64,000 nt of DNA from Diplodia intermedia (Eukaryota > Ascomycota > Dothideomycetes > Botryosphaeriales > Botryosphaeriaceae): assembly GCA_021495925.1 (NCBI GenBank), contig JAKEKT010000045.1, positions 62,001 through 126,000 of the forward strand, written 5' to 3'. The first letter of the stretch is position 1, and each line of letters starts with the position of its first letter. Shown here piece after piece: positions 22,157 to 32,356 of this stretch. The notes beneath the pieces were generated by a model that saw only the letters and a list, made by a program, of their open reading frames with translations, had not been told where the DNA came from and ran no database searches. The translations under genes were made by a program, and so were the position numbers.

Positions 22157-23224
22157 TCTTCGCTCTGGGTGGGTGGGACTCGGGCGAGCGGCTCACTTAC
22201 CATCCTCAGGGAAGTCCCTACACTCCAAATCGATCCCCTCATGCAGCTCCCTCAACTGCCCGCCCGTCGCGCCGAAGCACGCGCTCGCAAACACGTGTTC
22301 CTCGAGCACCTTGCCCACGACCGCGCACACCAGCGCCTGGCGCTGCAGCGGGTCGCGGAACAGCTCCAACCACCCCTGCACGCCCTGCGGCCCGCCGTCC
22401 GCGACGCAGCCGACCAGCAGCGCGGCATGCTTATCCGTGCCCTGCTGCAGCGCCTCCAGGACCTCGGCGTCGTCGCTCCACGGCGGGCGCTGCTCGAAGC
22501 CGAAGTGTTTCTGGGCGAAGGCGCGGATCAGCCCGGGGCGCTTGGGAGTGGTGGTGATGCTTTCGTCGCCGCCGTCGTCGCCGACAGATTGCTGGCCGAC
22601 GAGCTCGCGCAGCTTGTCCTGCACGTAGGCGTACGTGTGCTCGACGTACGCGGGCCGCGCGTGCGGGAAGTCGCGCTCCTCGTCCGTGTCCGAGACGAGC
22701 TGCTCCTCCGGCGCGCGCGGCGGTTGGGCTTGATGCGGCGGCTTTTGCGTTTGCTCTTGCTTTTCGTCTTGCTTCTTCTCCTTCTGCTGCCGCTTCTTCG
22801 CCGGAGCGGCGGCGGCGGCGGCGGCGGGATCTTCTTCTTCGTGGGCTCTCTTCTTGGGGCGCTTGGAGGGCACCAGCGCCGGCAGCTTGGCCGGCGCGGT
22901 CGTTGTCGTCTTCTTCTTCTTCCCCTTCTGCTTGGGCGGCTGCGGCGGCGGCGGCGCTGCCGGGACTGCGGTGGCGCCGCTGCGACGGAGTCTCCCGGCC
23001 ATGGCTTTCTTCTCGCGCTCGGCGGTGTGCGACGACCGGCTCGGTTGCGATCGCTCTGCCGATGCTGCTGATGCTTCTTCTTCGCTCTGCACGACGCGCT
23101 TGTACTTGGACAAGGTAGGGTCGGCTAGTCCGTAGAGATGAGGAGATTCGGGGGCCGACGCCTTTTTATCACCGCGGCGACGGGGGCCCGAAGCGGCCGG
23201 TGGGTTCGGTTTCTTGGGCGGCAT
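21144..23224 (-). CDS. Unknown Lys/Ala-rich nuclear-type protein with a GA-repeat intron
   Basis: Exons 23224..22201 and 22036..21144 encode 638 residues. The N-terminal third is basic and low-complexity (MPPKKPNPPAASG, GKKKKTTTTAPAK, poly-Ala, KKRQQKEKKQDEK), consistent with nuclear targeting. A globular part begins near YVEHTYAYVQDKLRELVGQQ and continues through FAQKHFGFEQRPPW, LRELHEGIDLECRDF and, after the intron, ALHMALDPHTVYFATSAGKDD. The C-terminus is Glu/Lys-rich and ends acidic (EEAIDDDEEVEML). The single 164-nt intron is mostly a (GA)n run on the coding strand. Not a family I recognise. Confidence 0.75.
22059..22152. repeat. (CT)n microsatellite, about 45 copies, within an intron
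   Basis: Uninterrupted CT dinucleotides for about 90 bases. It lies inside the intron of the minus-strand gene, so it reads (GA)n in the transcript, between donor GTAAGT and acceptor CCGCAG. Confidence 0.97.
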
Positions 23225-24423
23225 TGGTGGGGGGGATGTTGTGGTCGTTGGTTTGCTTGCTTGCTTCCTTGCTTTTCCTTTTTTCCCTACCTACCGGGGG
23301 GGATGAATGGTGGTGAAGGAGAGGCGACGGGGAGAGCAAACTGTAGCGGGAAAGGAAAAACGGAAGTAGGAACAAGAAGGCTTCATAAAGAATGGAGAGG
23401 GTTGCGATTGACCGCCGTTGAAGCAAAGAGAAGTGCTATGTTCATTTCCGTGTTCGGTGGTCGCTGGCTGTTGTATCCAGGCCGCTTTGTCCAGGATCCC
23501 GCATGCAGCAACAACTTCATTGTAGACAAAAGATTGAACAAATGAACCCATCAACTTGATGAAAGCGCAAACCTTGTCCTGAGGGCCTTTCGCGAGCAGC
23601 AAGGCTCGCTCGATTGAAGGGATGAGGTCTGGCGAGTGCAGAATTCTCTGGGAGTGATAGAAGTGAGCGAATCTCTCACACCGACGTTCACGAAATGGTC
23701 CAGCGGCGCTGTGCCAAGCACATGAGGAATGCTGTCACTAAGTGCCCCATCCCTCCCTCTTACAACAGTACATGTTATTGTCTACGAAAAGAACAAAGGT
23801 TCTAACGATATTTTTTTTTCGTATAGGACACTTAGATCCACTGCCCGATATGTCCACGGCTTGGGCGAGTGGTTCCCTGCAAGTCTCCTGAATGCATCGG
23901 GTTACACGCATAACTGATGTGCATGAATCTGGTGGCCACGGACGCACGGTCGTGGGGACGGAACGTTTCTTCCGTAATGTTTGCTGATGCCAGAACAAAG
24001 GCTCGGCCTGAGGCCAATCGTACAAGCCGCCCAGCAGTCCGTACATAAGGAACTAACCGAGCGGAAGGCTTTGATGTGGTAACGACTGCCATGCGCAAAC
24101 CGGCCCAAACCACGCAGACCGTTTCGGTAAGGATGAACTCACGTTATGCGGTCCCGTTTTTGACATGGTAGAGGCGTTGCGTACTATTGCAAGGGTGGTT
24201 GGATTTGGGTATGCACCAGGGAAGCGCTGAACCCGTTCCGGAGAGCGTGGGGGACCTTACACGTGGTGTTGCCGTTTGCGGCAGCACACGGAACCTACCA
24301 GTTCAACACGTTGGGCTCCCTGGCGGACATAGCAGCAACGTTACCACCGCCAAGTTATTCTTGGTTCGTGACTGCTGGTCCCCGGGCTTCGGCAGGCGCA
24401 GGTCCGCTCGACGAGCTTAATTC
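23225..24423. other. Intergenic, 1.2 kb
   Basis: Promoter side of the 21-23 kb gene and 3' side of the 24.4 kb gene. Only short overlapping ORFs; none supported. A nine-T run lies near 23812. Confidence 0.45.
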
Positions 24424-25420
24424 CTACGCACGTTGCTTCTGTCCCTGCTCCCAGATCTGCCTGAGCGTAGGCCTCCTCGAGGCCTCATCGCGCAGTTGCT
24501 GAACGATCCGCATCGGCTGCTCCGGCTTCCTTGTACACAAGTCGGCGATATTCGGCGGCACGCCTCTCGTAGTAAGGTCTATATACGAAGCAGCCCGCTT
24601 CTGCGGATTGTAAGGACCGTACCAGAAGGAGCGCTCGATATAGTCGCGGTGGTTCATCTCCGAGATGTCTGCCACTACGTGGAACACGCGTGGAGGAAGC
24701 GGGTTGGGGACGTGCTTGGGCGCGGAAGTCGGGCCTGGCTGCTGGTGCTGCTTGCCGGCATGATCAAGCTCGGGTTGTTCTATTACTTCGGCGTCCGGGC
24801 TTGCGGAGCTGGCCTCGGATGGGGCGACGTCCGAAACATCGCTCGAGGCTGTGTCCTGCGCCGGCGCCGACTGGGCGGTCCGTAGGGACTGGGAAAAGGA
24901 ATCGATCGTCTGATAGAGCAGCGTGCTCGGACGGATCATCTCCTCAGCGCCGGGCTTGCCGCGGCCCTCCTTGACGCTGAACTCGGCGTCTCCCATGACG
25001 TCTGCCATCTCGGGGTCTAGATCTGGGCCTAGCGTCGACGCCGTTGCATCCTCCCGGGCCGACTGAGAAGTCTGATCGTGAGGCTCGCCAGCGTGGTCGC
25101 TGCCAACCTCCGGTTCGAGCGTGAAACGCAGCGGCGACGCTTTGAGCAGGCTGGCAGCGGAGGTGGCGTCTCGGTAAACAGCGAGACAGGTGTTCGGGGC
25201 GGGTTGGAGATAGTGAAACTGCGCGCGCGGGCTCCATGTGAGCGTCTGCACTCGCTCCGCATTGCTGATCTGATCGTCTTACCCGAAGGCTCTTGAACAT
25301 GGTCACTTCGCCGAACTGCTGGAGGACGTTGAGGAGCTCGCGACTCTCGCCGAGGCTGGCCGGGCGCGGGTAGACCTTGAGGTGGACGGCTTTGGCCGCG
25401 GCGGGCCGGAAGGAGGCCAT
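24424..25420 (-). CDS. Unknown protein with RRM-like N-terminus, possibly mitochondrial
   Basis: Exons 25420..25283 and 25218..24424 (GTAAGA ... GCGCAG, phase 0) give 310 residues. The N-terminus (MASFRPAAAKAVHLKVYPRP, then RELLNVLQQFGEVTMFKSLR and, after the intron, NTCLAVYRDATSAASLL) has the strand-helix-strand pattern of an RNA-recognition motif, with VTMFKSLR near RNP1 and HLKVYPR near RNP2. The middle is acidic and disordered. The C-terminus (FWYGPYNPQKRAASYIDL, RGVPPNIADLCTRKP, TLRQIWEQGQ) is compact and probably conserved. A mitochondrial RNA-related role is a guess from the Ala/Arg/Lys-rich start. Confidence 0.7.
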
Positions 25421-25991
25421 GGGGGGACGCAATTGAGCGCGCGACGGAGCCGGGCGCGAGGTTGTTGGAGGTGCAGCGTGACATCTGCAGAGTGACGCGA
25501 CGCAGGACAGCGCCTTCGCTAATCAAGCCTGCATGCAGACGGGGCGCCGATCTGCCGGCGCCAATCACGTGCACGAGCAGCGGGCCTTCGATCCGAACAG
25601 CCTCCCGTCCGACGCAGTCATGGCTTGCGCTAGGTAAAACTCTGATAATTACTGTCTGTAACTAACTACATGTCTCGGGGAAGAATGATAGGTGGCGGTG
25701 GTCTAAAATGCGAAATGACCGCCCCTGTGAAGAAGAGAGCCTCGAGCCCGGGCTCGGCCGTATGAAACCCCATCGCGTGGTACCCCCTGGTCCAAGCTGG
25801 TGGTAGTACCCAAAGAACGCCTGTGTCCGCCGTGCGCGTGCGGACATCATATTACAATGCTGTATCCCTATAATGCGTCGCGCAATGTTTCCAGCGCATG
25901 GGGTATCAAATAAGAATGCTTCGTGTCCCCTCAACCGTAACGCCTGAAATCAGTCACCCGCGAGATGACGACGATCCGGTGATCCCTGGAA
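25421..25991. other. Intergenic
   Basis: Promoter of the RRM-like gene and 3' side of the next minus-strand gene. No supported gene. Confidence 0.45.
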
Positions 25992-26627
25992 TCACCGGTG
26001 GCTCAGCACCTTGCGGGGGTGACGCCTGCGGAAGCGAATGTTTTTGGATACGGCCGCCGTGCTGAGCACCTCGCCGGACCGCCTGTACCGCAGGCTTTGC
26101 GACATGGCCGGCGAGCTGTTGCTGCGCGGGAGGTCGTACGGCTCGTCGTCGGCGTCGTCGCCCGAGTCCGACGAGACCACCGAGTCGTTGCGGGGCGCCA
26201 GCTTGCACTGGTCCCCTGATTCGATCATCTTCTTGACCAGCGACGAGATGTCGCGCATGTGCGCCGCGTCGCACTGGAGCTGCGTGTGCGCCTGTCTGCG
26301 CGAGCGGATGGCCGTGGGATCCGGGAGCGCGTCGTCCGGGAAGTATGACGAGCTGGGTGACGAGGCTGAGGTTGACGTCCAGTCATCGTGCTCGGTCCAC
26401 GGCGCTGGGAGCTCGAAGGGTGATGCGGGCTGGTACAGGTCGGTGCCGATGTTTTGGGCGCCGAAGCGTCGCGAGAGCTCGGCCACCGACATGGCGGACT
26501 CGGGGAAGCTCTGCTCCGACACGGGCGACGACGTGGGCGAGAGGGCGACGTCCGGGTAGGCGTAGTCGTCGTGGTCGAGCGATGAGGGGTGCCGCGACGC
26601 GGCGGCGAAGCTGAAGCTTTCGAACAT
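25992..26627 (-). CDS. Unknown Ser/Pro-rich protein (211 aa)
   Basis: Single exon. I start it at MFESFSFAAASRHPSSLD; an ATG 20 codons upstream is in frame, but its extension is Arg/Pro-rich and unlike coding sequence. Features are SVAELSRRFGAQNI, an aromatic/acidic segment (FELPAPWTEHDDW), a helical block (RRQAHTQLQCDAAHMRDISS, LVKKMIESGDQC), then Ser/Asp-rich sequence and a basic end (NIRFRRRHPRKVLSHR). The helical block with its Gln/Cys/His pattern looks conserved. No named domain recognised. Confidence 0.7.
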   Translation of the reverse strand: MFESFSFAAASRHPSSLDHDDYAYPDVALSPTSSPVSEQSFPESAMSVAELSRRFGAQNIGTDLYQPASPFELPAPWTEHDDWTSTSASSPSSSYFPDDALPDPTAIRSRRQAHTQLQCDAAHMRDISSLVKKMIESGDQCKLAPRNDSVVSSDSGDDADDEPYDLPRSNSSPAMSQSLRYRRSGEVLSTAAVSKNIRFRRRHPRKVLSHR

Positions 26628-27635
26628 TGCGAGTGGACGGCGACGGGTGTCTCTAGGGCGGGTGTCGAGGAGCGCGTGGGGGTGCAAGGGCGGGCTTCAT
26701 GGGCGGGCCGTTGAGTGAAGCAGTTGTACTTGTAGGGCAGCGAGGCTGGCGCTGGGGAATGCTGGTAGCGTGTGCTCTGGTCTCGACGGCGTGCTCTAGC
26801 GCAGGTGAGCGAGCTTGGAGCATAAAAAGCAACGAACCACGGCGCCGGGAAGACGCCATGGCGTAGCGGGTGGCCAAGGCTGTGAAAAACAGGAGAGCTT
26901 GAGATGAGAAACGCCTGGGCCCGATTCAGCCCTGCGCCGCGGGTGGCGAAATAGGAGAGGAGGCGACGCCGCCATGTGAGCCGGCGCGACGCCCTGGAAT
27001 CGACGCCTAATCATGCCGGCCGCATGCGCCATGGGTGGCCGTTTCGTCGCCTCGGGCTGCAGCTGACGGCAGCTGTGTGTCGGCTCGGGGACGTCGGGCT
27101 GTGCCTGTCTGGAGGGTGTGGCAGCGGCCCACGATTGGCCGATCGGCCCTGGCAGCGTGTGGAGAGAGTCGCGCTAGAAAGCATCGAAGGCGCAGCGAAA
27201 AGGCGCGTCCAGCCCTGCGTGGCTGCCACCATGCCTGAAACGAGCAGAAGCACGGTGGGCTCCTACAAATCACTCCCGCCGCGGGCCCCCCAGCAGCCAG
27301 CAGCCAGCAGCCAGCAGCCATCAGCACGGCGGGAGAGCAGGCAGCCTCCACCGCCCCAACGCTTCGCCGTAAGGCAGCCGGCCCCGCGCCAGGCATCCAG
27401 GCACCGCAAAACCACTCCACCGCCCAAGCCGCATCGGCGCGTCCGAGACGAACCGTTCTTCACCTCACGCTCCGCCGTCGCCGGCGCGGCCACACGAACC
27501 TGCGCGGAGCCCGCTGCCCGCTGTGATTCGCCGCGCGAGACACCACCTTCCTGATGCCCATGCGTCCAATAATCCCGCATTCGCGAATAGCAGACGACGC
27601 AAGCCTCTGAGGCCGTGCCCTCCTCCATCCGAGGC
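26628..27635. other. Divergent intergenic region with CAGCCAG repeat
   Basis: Shared upstream region of the 25.9 kb gene and the HET gene. GC-rich, with a short CAGCCAGCAGCCAG repeat at about 27290-27325. ORFs on both strands reflect GC content; none supported. Confidence 0.45.
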
Positions 27636-29861
27636 ATGGCTCTCTGCGCTGCCTGCACCGCCATCAGCATCCCGGCCCTGACGGCTGCGGTCGAGGATCC
27701 GCCCGCCTGGCTGCCACGGCCCAGCGAGTCGTCCGGCGTCACGGGCATGGTTCATCTCCGCGACGCTCGTCAGCTCCCGCGCTCGGCCGCCGCCTGCCCG
27801 TTCTGCGCGCTGATCGCAGCATCCGTCCTGCAAAACCCCCATCTGACTTCAGACGACCCGTCGGCCTGGGACGGGGCTGACCTGGGCAGCCGTGTCGCGG
27901 ACGGGCCGGTGTACCTCCAGCTGAGGAGAAATGGCGTCGGCCGCCTGCCGCGCGAGCGCCCGAACGCGCATCTTGAGTGGCTCGGCAAGGCCATTGCCGT
28001 GTTCTTGCCCGGGGTCGATGGTGTTGCTCTGCGAGGCCGAATCCGTCTGTACGCGCAGCCAGGTATGACACGAGTCCGGTGACCGGGCAGCCGGGTTCTC
28101 CACTGCTGAACGCCGTCTTAGACAGCCCCGCCTCCACCAGCGGCGACGTCCTGTGCGGCCCTCCGCTGCCCTCGTCCGATTGCCCCGATGCGTTCCGCAT
28201 GACGCGCGAATGGCTGAGCACCTGCTTGAATTATCACCCGAGCTGCAGGCGGACGTTGTCAAAGTCGACCATCGATGAGACAGCCGAGCCCGTCCTGCCC
28301 ACTCGCGTCATCGACGTTACACCACCCGATGGATCGGCGAACGTCCGCTTGCTCGAACCCATGGGTGGCAGTGGTCGATATGTGACACTCAGCCACTGCT
28401 GGGGCCCGAGGGATAGACACCCGCTCACCACCACCAAAGCCACCTTGCCACAGCATCTGACAGAGATCTCCTGGCACCGCCTACCCAAGACCTTCCGCGA
28501 CGCCGTCACCGTCGTGAGAGCGCTGGGTCTCCGCTATATTTGGATCGACTCGCTGTGCATCGTGCAGGACGATCACCATGATTGGCTGCGCGAGTCCGAG
28601 CAGATGGGCATGATCTACGAGCGAGCAGTGCTGACCATCGCAGCGTGCCATGCCACCGACTCCACCGAAGGCTGCTTCTTCGACAGACCTCCCCCTCGTC
28701 CCGCCGTGCAGCTGCCGTACTGGAACGCCGAGGGCAAGCAGGACGGCCACATGTATGGCACACTGCTGCCCGTTAACTACCACTCCATCAGCCCCGAATT
28801 CAGCCCGTTATCCGAGAGAGCGTGGGCAACTCAGTCAGTGACCTGCCCGATCTGGAAAGGTTGCTCCGGAACTGACCGGTGCTTTGCAGGGAGTGGTTAC
28901 TGTCCAGGAGGGTCATTTTCTACACAAAAGAATGCATAGTATGGTCCTGTCGAAGACTAACCCAGCGAGAAACAAGGGATTCGTTTCATGACACGTACGA
29001 TTCTCACTGCTAGTGAATCCCAACCGAACTAACGCGCCAGCCAGGGCGAGAAATACCCGCTGGAAAATCATCGTTGAGAAGTATTCGGCTAGGAAGCTAA
29101 CAAACGCGACCGACCGTCTTGTAGCGCTCAAGGGTCTGGCGAATGAAATGCAGAAGATCAGTAGCACCAGGTGCATCTACGGTGTTTGGGCCGACACCCT
29201 CGCAGACGGCCTCCTCTGGTTCCCTTTGCAGCCCGCAGAGAGAGACAGGAGCCCAAACGACCTTCCTACCTGGACGTGGGCGTCGACGTGTCACGGCGTG
29301 CGGTACCAGAAGATCGAGAGGGCGAAGCGGATATGTCGGCGCTTACGCATAGCGGAGAGCGACGACAGGGTCGTCGAGGCCATCGGTTGGGTCAAGAAGC
29401 TCCCCCATCTCAGGTGTCTCCCCGACGTTACACCCAAGCGACAGGACAGCGGGTTCTCCTTCGTGTCACAGAACCAGGGCGATGCTGATCCGCGGCTGAC
29501 CAGCGTGCTGGCCAGCATTGAGAGTCATCTCCACGACAAATTCTCGTCGCTCAGCTTCGATCTAACGGAACATCCGCTCGGCTGGGGACTGGCCTACCTG
29601 ATCTACGACTCTGATCAACAGCCGGTTGGTTGGGCCTTGTTGGACGAAGGCAGGCTCTTGAATGAAGATGTCTATTCTTTGGCCGTGCTGGGAAAAGAAG
29701 ATAAACAATTTCCTGATGGGATTTACCACCACTGGATTCTCCTGCTCATGCACAGTGGCACAGAAGGAGATAGTGAGATTTACAAGAGGATAGGGGTTGG
29801 GAAGATAGAGTCGCGAGGGTGGTACGAAGACACGAAGACGAGCAAAATTCGGATAGTATGA
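27636..29861 (+). CDS. HET (heterokaryon incompatibility) domain protein
   Basis: Exons 27636..28062, 28122..28833, 28890..28994 and 29045..29861 encode 686 residues. The N-terminus MALCAACTAISIPAL with ACPFCALI resembles the Cys-rich lead of many HET proteins. The HET core is intact: GRYVTLSHCWGP (about residue 228), ISWHRLPKTFRDAV, LGLRYIWIDSLCIVQDD (about 281), YERAVLTIAACHA and, after the join, LSERAWATQEWLLSRRVIFY. The tail has the usual PTWTWAS motif. HET domains trigger cell death when genetically different hyphae fuse; partners of this copy are unknown. The unspliced sequence looks frameshifted three times, but each break is a 50-59-nt intron with good ends. Confidence 0.92.
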
Positions 29862-30499
29862 GGCATGTGTCACGACTACTGCATGACAACGAAATATGAT
29901 CAACGACCGTTTGCCGATTCAATAATGGCTAAGGGGAACTCCGGGGAGGTTCCAATGGTAGACAAATTTAGCGCTCCCGCTGTTGCAGGTTTCCCGTAGC
30001 TGCAGGGCTTGCTTTAACGCAGTGCTGGAGGGATTTGGAAATGTCGGGTTGATCCTTGCTGGCAGCCGAGCGGGTCTATTGCTATTCGTCGAAAGACGGG
30101 CCGCTGAATCCAAGGGTTTATCGGCCGTGGAAGAATCTAGTCCACGCCGCTTACCGCTTGTTGAGAAGATTTGATACTCTCAACGGTGGTTATAGGGCGT
30201 CGCCGTAACGCTCTGCTGGTCCTTTCAAAGTTTGGTCATAGTGCCGTCCACTAACAACCTACCTGGCGATAGTCGATCGTTGGGCCACAGCCACAGCAGA
30301 ACAAATGAACTTCTAGACTCCGCTCCATTCTTCCAATGGGCAGGTGAAGCGGTTATAGCATACATGAGTTTTAAAACCATACACAAACATATCCAGGCAT
30401 AGAATCCCCTTGTCCATGGTGCGATGTCAATGAGAAAGATGAAGACAGGCTCAACTATCTTGCAATCCGCTGCGGGGCTGAGATCCGACGTCATCCTAC
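29862..30499. other. Intergenic
   Basis: 3' side of the HET gene and promoter of the 30.5 kb gene. No supported gene or repeat. Confidence 0.45.
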
Positions 30500-31899
30500 A
30501 TGTTAACGACGCGCTCCGTGACTAGGTTGCATGCAGCTTTCCCCACAGCCCCGTCCCGCTCTGCCCCACTAACAAATGCGATACCACAACCTCAAAGCAT
30601 TATTCCCACATTGTACCGAGCAAAGCCAGCCAAAGCATCCAGCCCACCCAACCACTTCCACACAGCAACAAAGCCCGCTCCTCCCCTCCCCGTGAAAGAC
30701 CGCCCCAGCCCCAGCCCCAGCCCCAGCCCCAGCCCCGCGCTGAACGCGAACGCGAACGCGACCGTGTCCATCCTTCGCCCGCCGCGCGCAACCGCAACCC
30801 TCGTACCGACCATGGCTACCACAAACACGAACAGCGCGTCTCCCAGCGACGGCGGCGGCGGGGCCGGCGGCGGTTTCTTCCCCCCCGACGACGCAGCAGT
30901 CATCGCAACCCCGCCCACGTCCTCCGTCGCCTCCGCCTCCGCCTCCGCCGCCGCCTCGCGCCTGCCGCACCCCCGCTCGAAGCCGCTCCGGACGGGCGGC
31001 CCCAAGGAGTCGGCGTTTATCCGGTACGCGGACGAGCGCGTGCGGCAGATGCGGCGGAGGTATGCGAAGCGTGAGGGGGGTGGTGGTGGTGGGGGTGGTG
31101 GGGATAATGATGTGAAGGGCTACGCGGGCTTGAAGGAGGCGTGTCGGGAGGTGGATCAGTTGGTTGACGTGGTGTGGGTGTCTGGGACGCGTGGGTTTGC
31201 CTCTTTCTCCTTCGCCCGCGTTTTTTTATCCCCCTTCATGTGCGGCGGCCGGGCGTTTGAAGGTTTGGGTGGTTTCTTGCTGACGTTTTTTTCCGGTGTG
31301 TGTGGTTGAGATGAGTAGCGAGCTTGCAGATCGCGTACCTCCTCACACTGTCGGACCTCGTCAACGAGTACATGAAGGGCTTCCAGCCGGTCGCGCCGGC
31401 GCCGCTTTTCCGGTCGCTGGACAAGCTGGACCTCGCGTTCGCGTCGCTGCTGCAGGGCAGGGACGTCGAGACGGGCGACGTGCTGCCCGGGTTCGAGGGC
31501 GGCCGGGGCGTCAATGCGACGGAGAAGGTGAGGATCAATAGCATGGTGCATTACGCGCGGTCGGGGGTGGTGGAGGTCATGCTGAAGTACGATCCGGAGA
31601 TGGATGACGCGGAGGAGGACGAGGACGAGGACGAGGACGAGGAGACGGCGCTGGAGTCCGGCGCGGATGTGGATCTGGGTGAGGCGGCGGGCGATTATGG
31701 GGTCGATGACGATGGTGATGTGGAGGGGACGTGGGATATGAAGACGGCCAAGGTTTACGACAGGACGCTGGTGGAGCTGGGAGACGACCTGACCAATGCT
31801 CCGCCGATTGGGTTGAGGGTGGAGAAGCCTGAGGAAGCTTGTCGACCACAGGAGCCGGAGTTGGAAGATTCGGACCGGGTCATGGAATTGGATGATTGA
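30500..31899 (+). CDS. Unknown protein with conserved helical domain and acidic tail
   Basis: Exons 30500..31190 and 31319..31899 give 423 residues. The 128-nt intron (GTGGGT ... GAGTAG) restores VWVSGTPSLQIAYLL, a run I recall from related fungal proteins. The first ATG precedes a Ser/Pro-rich leader with SPSPSPSP. A second in-frame ATG at 30812 (MATTNTNSAS) has better context (GACCATGG) and may be the true start. The globular part runs from FIRYADERVRQMRRRYAK through REVDQLVDVVWVSG to FRSLDKLDLAFASLLQGRD. The tail is strongly acidic (EEDEDEDEDEE). I cannot name a function. Confidence 0.72.
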
Positions 31900-32356
31900 G
31901 AGTGGACAAGGTCATGTCTGAGGTGAGCTTCTTCACTTATGGACGCGTTTTTTTCATATTTCATGTCTTCCGGGTGAGGCGTGTCTTTAAAAAGTCAGTC
32001 GGGGGTGAGGTACATATCAGGCAGGCAGGGCGAGTGAGGTAGCGGGTAGCAGTTTGCCGTAGCTGTCATGAGTTCAAGCTTTCTCGCGGATTCTACAGCG
32101 GCAAGTCACAAGACGCGTCACAGGCGCGTCGACGGAGCTCACGCGCAGGTGAGGTTGGTCGCGGAGGTTGACTTGGTTCTTCGTCTTTTTGCGCTGCCGG
32201 CCCTGCCTCAACACCTCCACCTCTACTACCCCCAGTTTCCGTTTCTCTACACCACCCGTCTTCCGGCACCCCACCTCACTCGACGCGCTTTCTCCCGTCG
32301 CTCTTCGCGTCTGAGCACCTCTGAGCACCCGACGGACTTGGTCCGCCCGCTTCACC
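31900..32356. other. Intergenic
   Basis: Between two plus-strand genes; promoter of the 32.4 kb gene, pyrimidine-rich (CCTCCACCTC) just before its start. No supported gene. Confidence 0.45.

Noticed and set aside
28050..28100. Apparent frameshift with a CAGCC(A/G)GGT direct repeat in the HET gene
   Set aside because: An intron 28063..28121 (GTATGA ... CTTAG) in phase 1 joins YAQP to DSPASTSG, so no lesion is needed.
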